This document shows positions 59,701 through 64,000 of a DNA stretch of 64,000 nt, piece by piece. Position numbers and translations under genes: made by a program. Below the pieces are notes generated by a model. It was not told the origin of the DNA, did no database searches, and worked only from the letters and a program-made list of their open reading frames with translations. Location: positions 930,001-994,000 of the forward strand of contig JACKDP010000001.1 of assembly GCA_020633435.1 (NCBI GenBank), in the 5' to 3' direction. The number at the start of each line of letters is the position of its first letter. Position 1 is the stretch's first letter. The DNA is from Myxococcales bacterium (lineage in GTDB: Bacteria > Myxococcota_A > Bradymonadia > UBA7976 > UBA1532).

Positions 59701-61172
59701 CTCAGCCCCATCTGCGCCACCACCGTCGCTGGGCGGCGGACGAGGGCCCGCATCACCAGGTCGCGGTGGGGCGTGGCGTCCAGCGTGCGCAGCGCCATCC
59801 AGGTGCCGCCCTGGCCGTCATCGGTGCCCAAGGCGACGCGGGCGCGCCGCTCGGGGACGACGCGCCCCTCGGCCGTGCGCATCCGCTCCACCCAGATGGT
59901 GCGGGGGCCGCAGACCGGCGCCGGCGTCTTGCGGTAGACCGTCCGGCCTCGCAGGTGGTCGACGTCGGCCACGACGCCCACGTCGCCGTTGTTCAGCTCG
60001 ACCATGGTGCCGCAGGGCAGCAGGCCGACGGTGGCCACGAAGACCCGCGCCAGGTCGGCATCGACGTGGGGTGGGGGCCGCTTGAGCATGGCGAGCCCGG
60101 CCTCGAGGGCCGAGACGGCGGGGGCCTCGTCGCTGCCGCGCACCAGCGCCAGCCAGGCGCGAGCCAGGGCGACGAGCTGCGTGCTCAGGCTCGGGTCGGG
60201 GGGGCCGGCCAGGTACGGGGCGCCGAGGCCCTGGGGCCCCACGGCGTGCTCGACGGCCACGGCCACGCGGTGGGCCAGCGGAGCGGTGACCCGGTAGCAG
60301 TCCTGCATCTGCCGCAGGGCCTGCACGCCGATGGTCTCGGCCTCGGTGAAGACCCGGGGCGCCGGGTTGGGGTAGGCGCGGCCGGCGCCGTGGGCCAGGC
60401 CGGCCTCGGCCAGCTCGACGCACTCGATGGCCGAGAGGCCCAGCCCCCGCGCCACCGAGGCGCAGAGGATGCCCACGTCGATGGCGTCCCGGCCGGGGCT
60501 GCGGGCCTCCCCCTGCAGGATGATGCCGCAGAGGAGGTCCTGCTCGACGGCGCAGGCGTCCATGAGCTCCTGGGCGATGCGGCGAAACGGCTTGGGATCC
60601 ACCGGCGGCCGCGTGACCATGTCTTCCAGGGCCGCCATGCACTTGGCGTAGTGCCAGAGCGTCGCCACCCCCCGCACGCCGCGGCCCACCCCCTCCAGGC
60701 GGATGGGGCGCTGCACCATGCGGATCTTCTCGACCCCCGCCGCGGTGACCGCCTCGCCCAGGTGGCCCATGGGATCCTTGCAGCCGGCGGGCAGGCGGTG
60801 GCGCGAGCAGGTGAAGAAGAAGCGACGGAGCTGATCCTCGTCGGGCAGCTCGGCGAAGGCGATGCCGCCCGCCTCCTTCTGGGCCAGCCACTTCTCCAGC
60901 TCTTCCGCCTGCTCGGTGGAGCCGTGATCGAGCCAGAGGGCGTTGCTGTTGATCATCACGACGCCCTCGTACACCACCACGGTGATGCCCTGGCGCTCGC
61001 GCTTGATCATGACCTCCAGGGCCTCCTGGAGCTTCTGGATGGGGCGCGACCAGGCGTCGTTGTTGAGGTCGTGAATCTCGCCCGTCTTGAAGAGGGAGTA
61101 GGTGTAGAGCAGGAGGGCCTTGCCGGCCACCTGCACCGGATCCTGCTGGACGCCCTGGCGCGGCGGGTTCAA
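59697..61172 (-). CDS. Degenerate HD-GYP-like protein
   Basis: 491 residues from a TTG with GGGGGA seven bases upstream. The N-terminal ~170 residues are unfamiliar. About 200-400 follows the HD-GYP fold, but the metal residues are lost. The HD of LLHD reads AHGAG, the HHE region reads VEHAVG, and the vaD segment reads LARAWLALV. The C-terminal region (LPCGTMVELNNGDVGVVADV) matches the usual post-HD-GYP segment. It is therefore unlikely to hydrolyse cyclic di-GMP, but may bind it or act as a scaffold. Stop/start overlap with algH; 3 bp after the HEAT-repeat gene. Confidence 0.75.
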   Translation of the reverse strand: MNPPRQGVQQDPVQVAGKALLLYTYSLFKTGEIHDLNNDAWSRPIQKLQEALEVMIKRERQGITVVVYEGVVMINSNALWLDHGSTEQAEELEKWLAQKEAGGIAFAELPDEDQLRRFFFTCSRHRLPAGCKDPMGHLGEAVTAAGVEKIRMVQRPIRLEGVGRGVRGVATLWHYAKCMAALEDMVTRPPVDPKPFRRIAQELMDACAVEQDLLCGIILQGEARSPGRDAIDVGILCASVARGLGLSAIECVELAEAGLAHGAGRAYPNPAPRVFTEAETIGVQALRQMQDCYRVTAPLAHRVAVAVEHAVGPQGLGAPYLAGPPDPSLSTQLVALARAWLALVRGSDEAPAVSALEAGLAMLKRPPPHVDADLARVFVATVGLLPCGTMVELNNGDVGVVADVDHLRGRTVYRKTPAPVCGPRTIWVERMRTAEGRVVPERRARVALGTDDGQGGTWMALRTLDATPHRDLVMRALVRRPATVVAQMGLR

Positions 61173-61175
61173 CGG

Positions 61176-63935
61176 TCAGTCCCCCAGATCCAGGTCGAGG
61201 AAGCCCTTGAGCAGATCTTCGACGGCCTTGGCGTCGCGGGCCGGGCGCTCGGCCAGGGGCCGGAGGCGGTGGCGGCGGCGGAGGCTGTGGCGGCGGCGGG
61301 GCGGGCGAGCGCCGGCGCGGCGACCACGGGCGGCGGCGCCGCGACGGGCGGCGGCGGCGCGGCGGCCGGCGGCTCCGGACGCCTCCACCGCCGGCATCCC
61401 TGGGAGGCTGCGAGTCCAGGTAGCCGCGGAGGAGATCCTGCAGGCTCGCCGCGGCGGGCGGGCGGCCGGCGCCGGGGCGACGCGCTCCACCGGCGGCGGG
61501 GTGACGCGCTCCGCGGGCGCTCCACGGGGCGCTCTACCGGCGGCGGGGCGACGCGCCCACGGGGCGCTCCACCGGCGGCGAGGCGACGCGCTCCACGGGG
61601 CGCTCGATCCGCGGGGGCGGCGCGGCCTGCTCCACCGGCGGGGCCGCGACGGGGCGCTCCGCCGGCGGCGGCCGATCGTCGGCCACCCGCACGGGCGGGT
61701 GCGTGGGGTCGCGGCGCTGCTCCAGCCCCTGCCACCGCCAGGCCCGCGGCCGGCGTCATGCGCTTCCTCGATGGGGCCCGCCGCCAGCGGGCCGCGGGGC
61801 GCTGCCGGCGTGGCAGCCACCGGTGCCGCGGCCGCCAGCAGCGCCGGCGCCACCCCCACGAGGCTGGCCCGGGGGCTGGTGAGGCGGAACTTCTTGCCCT
61901 GGCTGACCGACGGCGTCGCCGTGAGATCGCGCACGTCCGCCGGCTCGAACCGCTCCCCCGCCGCCAGCAGCGGCCGGTCCGACAAAGGCAGGCTGGCGAT
62001 GCGCGGATCCATGCGCGACGGGGCCGCCACCACCGGCACCGCCTCGTCCTCGGTGGCCCCCGCCGGGCGCGGCCGGGGGGGCGGCGGCACCAGCACGTCG
62101 GCGGGCTCGAAGATGTAGCGCTCGCCCAGGGCCGTCTTGCCGGCCGAGAGATCCACCTTCGTCTGGGGCGCGCGCAGGGCCGCGTCTTCGGCGCTCTCGG
62201 TGAACGAGTCGCGGGCCGAGAGCCGCACGACCACGTCGCAGTGGCCGGCCAGGCTCAGGTCGGCGCGCTCCTGCACCTCGCGGATGAGGGCCTTGGCCTC
62301 CGGCACGCCCATGAGCGCCAGCCCGGAGAGGGCCCCGCGGCGCAGCGGGTCGTCCGTCAGCGTCACCTGGCCGCGGCGGAACAGGCGCGTGATGGCCCCC
62401 CCATCGCCCTCCAGGCGCAGGCGCTCCCGAAAGACGTCGAGGAACCGCGGGCCGCCGAGGCGCGCGAGGCCCTCGAAGAACATCCGCTGCTCGTCCTCAT
62501 CGTAGCCGCCGAACGCGCCGCCCCGGATGCACGACGCCAGGTAGGGCGAGACGGACTTGTCGCCGGCGCGCACGAAGCGGTGCAGGACCTCCTTGCGCAC
62601 CACCGCCGCCTCGTCCTTGAGGAGCGGCAGCAGGACCTCGCGCACCTGCAGGTCGTACGCCCGCGCGACGCCGGCCGCGGCCCGGGCGCGCACGGCCCCG
62701 TCCGGGTTCTTGAGGCACTCCATGAGGAGGGGCCGGGCCTGCTCGCCCAGGGGGCTCTGCAGGATGACCTCGAGCACCTCCAGCACGACGCCCGGGTTGG
62801 GATCCCGCAGGCGCTCGGCCCAGGGATCGAGGGACGCCGTCCCCTGCCGGTGCAGGAGATCCTTCAGGAATTCAGTACCTTCCGCCGACTCGCTGCCGTT
62901 GATGGCGGCCAGCAGCTCCGGCGCGGTGAGCACGGCGGCCTCGGTGAAGAACCACCGCGCCCAGAGCCCGAAGGGCCGCGTGGCGCCGGCGATGTACCGC
63001 CCGACGAGCTCGGCCAGGGGGCCGCCGGCGACGGCCGGGCGCAGGCCCTCCAGCCGCTTCGCGACCGCCGGCCGGAAGCCGTTGCGGGCCTCCACGAGCC
63101 GGTGGAGGCTGCGGGCGGCCGCGGCGAAGCCCTCCCAGGCCTGCGCCTCCAGGTACCCCTCGAAGATCCGCTGGAGGATCTCGGCGAGGCCGCGATCGTC
63201 GATGGGCTGCGGATCCTTGACCAGGACGCTGCCCAGCAGCCGGACGAGGTGGTCGAGCGCCTGGACGCCGAGGCCGCTGCGCAGGCGCTCGTTCAGCCCC
63301 GCCGTCAGGCGCTCCAGGCCCCGGTGCGCCTCCCGCTCGGCGGCGTCCCCCGCCTCGTAGGCGTCGTAGTCGTCGCGCTGGGTGTACTGCCGCCGGCGCT
63401 TGTCGCCGTCATCCTCCTCCTGCAGGTCGAGCAGGCCGGGCATGACGTCCTCGATGGCCCCGCGGAAGCGGCGGGTGAAGATCTCTTCCGACATGAAGAG
63501 CTTCTCGGTGAAGCCATCGATGGCGACGTAGCGGACGTGGGCCAGCTCCTCCTGCCAGAGGGTGCTGATGAAGTCGACGTCGGAGGAGGTGGCGTCGCGG
63601 CACTCGGCCAGGGCGCGGATGAACGCGCTGACCTCCTCGGCCTGGATGCCGGCCTGGAAGGTGATGCGCCGCAGCCCCTGCTTGAAGAGGTCGAACGCGA
63701 GGTTGGCGTCCTGCGCCTCCGACCGGTAGACCACCTCGTCATCGAGGTTGATGCGGTTGGTGGCGATGGCCAGGGTGACCTCGCCCGCCTCGCCGCAGGC
63801 GCCCTGCAGCGCGCGGTGGGCCTGCTCGACGTGGTGGGTGAAGTCCTTGGCGGCGGTGTCCATGGCGCCGTCCCGGACGAACCGGAGGGCGTCGCGGATG
63901 CGCTTGCCGACGCTGCTCTCGGTCTCGGCGCTCAC
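61176..63935 (-). CDS. HEAT-repeat protein with frame-disturbed proline-rich C-terminal tail
   Basis: 919 residues as read in one frame, GTG start. The first ~600 residues are helical repeats of HEAT type (LDPWAERLRDPNPGVVLEVL, LMECLKNPDGAVRARAAAGV, LLPLLKDEAAVVRKEVLHRF). After ~690 comes a low-complexity Pro/Val/Glu/Arg tail. Sensible sequence there switches frame several times between about 61250 and 61735: VERP repeats and a motif LQDLLRGYLDS appear in other frames, and the original frame returns for the final VEDLLKGFLDLDLGD. Each switch fits loss of one base. Either real mutations or assembly errors. Co-oriented with the HD-GYP-like gene; function unknown. Confidence 0.75.
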   Translation of the reverse strand: MSAETESSVGKRIRDALRFVRDGAMDTAAKDFTHHVEQAHRALQGACGEAGEVTLAIATNRINLDDEVVYRSEAQDANLAFDLFKQGLRRITFQAGIQAEEVSAFIRALAECRDATSSDVDFISTLWQEELAHVRYVAIDGFTEKLFMSEEIFTRRFRGAIEDVMPGLLDLQEEDDGDKRRRQYTQRDDYDAYEAGDAAEREAHRGLERLTAGLNERLRSGLGVQALDHLVRLLGSVLVKDPQPIDDRGLAEILQRIFEGYLEAQAWEGFAAAARSLHRLVEARNGFRPAVAKRLEGLRPAVAGGPLAELVGRYIAGATRPFGLWARWFFTEAAVLTAPELLAAINGSESAEGTEFLKDLLHRQGTASLDPWAERLRDPNPGVVLEVLEVILQSPLGEQARPLLMECLKNPDGAVRARAAAGVARAYDLQVREVLLPLLKDEAAVVRKEVLHRFVRAGDKSVSPYLASCIRGGAFGGYDEDEQRMFFEGLARLGGPRFLDVFRERLRLEGDGGAITRLFRRGQVTLTDDPLRRGALSGLALMGVPEAKALIREVQERADLSLAGHCDVVVRLSARDSFTESAEDAALRAPQTKVDLSAGKTALGERYIFEPADVLVPPPPRPRPAGATEDEAVPVVAAPSRMDPRIASLPLSDRPLLAAGERFEPADVRDLTATPSVSQGKKFRLTSPRASLVGVAPALLAAAAPVAATPAAPRGPLAAGPIEEAHDAGRGPGGGRGWSSAATPRTRPCGWPTIGRRRRSAPSRPRRWSRPRRPRGSSAPWSASPRRRWSAPWARRPAAGRAPRGAPAERVTPPPVERVAPAPAARPPRRACRISSAATWTRSLPGMPAVEASGAAGRRAAAARRGAAARGRRAGARPPRRRHSLRRRHRLRPLAERPARDAKAVEDLLKGFLDLDLGD

Positions 63936-64000
63936 TCAGGCCTACCCCGCACGCCTGGCCCCTCCGCCTGATCGCTGACCCCGGCATGGTGACACAGCCT

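Noticed and set aside
59766..63971. Plus-strand open frame of ~1400 codons
   Set aside because: Opposite strand of HD-GYP-like and HEAT genes; low-complexity, no start signal.

Overview
The window is one contiguous, very GC-rich bacterial chromosome segment. It has short intergenic gaps, many 4-bp stop/start overlaps and frequent GTG starts. The organism looks like a member of the Myxococcota (former Deltaproteobacteria). Evidence: many lipoproteins with Asp/Ala-rich linkers, several Ser/Thr protein kinases, FHA, FGE-sulfatase, MopE-type and YARHG domains, a PASTA-tailed FtsI, a TIGR04551-like outer-membrane protein, and two ECF sigma modules. I cannot place it below phylum level. I saw no rRNA, tRNA, CRISPR array, integrase or insertion sequence.

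1-10.4 kb: a minus-strand operon runs from a Cys/Asp-rich lipoprotein through an ECF sigma factor and a membrane anti-sigma-like protein to a caspase-like (C14) protease cut by the left edge. Next come a class III nucleotide cyclase with a partner of unknown function, an outer-membrane channel-like protein, and a AAA+/VWA chaperone-like pair whose ATPase has a duplicated N-terminal module. 10.5-24.2 kb: a mosaic of lipoproteins and enzymes: an FGE-domain lipoprotein, a YARHG protein, class 3 aldehyde dehydrogenase, a CotH-kinase/MopE/lectin lipoprotein, a lipase-like lipoprotein lacking its nucleophile Ser, a YbiT-type ABC-F ATPase and NhaA.

24.2-39.6 kb: a division and cell wall (dcw) cluster in the order mraZ-rsmH-ftsL-ftsI-murE-murF-mraY-ftsW-murG-ddl-ftsQ-ftsA-ftsZ. 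It has a strong promoter with a 10-bp-phased MraZ operator before mraZ and a second good promoter before ftsZ. murD, murC and murB are absent from their usual places.

39.7-53.8 kb: small envelope proteins, then a minus-strand run of six genes (pyrC, outer-membrane protein, argH, FN3-like lipoprotein, ggt, and a stand-alone NusA-KH-like protein). After these come a Ser/Thr kinase with a coiled-coil tail, a rhomboid with a zinc ribbon, a MoaC-GNAT fusion, a PduO-type cobalamin adenosyltransferase and a 43-residue highly basic protein. 53.9-64 kb: a kinase-PEGA-FGE fusion, Dtd, an RHH-like/FHA protein, an ECF sigma with an NrsF-like partner, AlgH, a degenerate HD-GYP protein and a HEAT-repeat protein whose proline-rich tail shows several apparent one-base deletions.

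The best candidates for undescribed biology are the lipoprotein/sigma/anti-sigma/caspase operon, the NusA-KH-like miniprotein, the MoaC-GNAT and RHH-FHA architectures, and the small genes at 13.3 and 53.6 kb. All calls come from reading translations and motifs by eye, without database searches.
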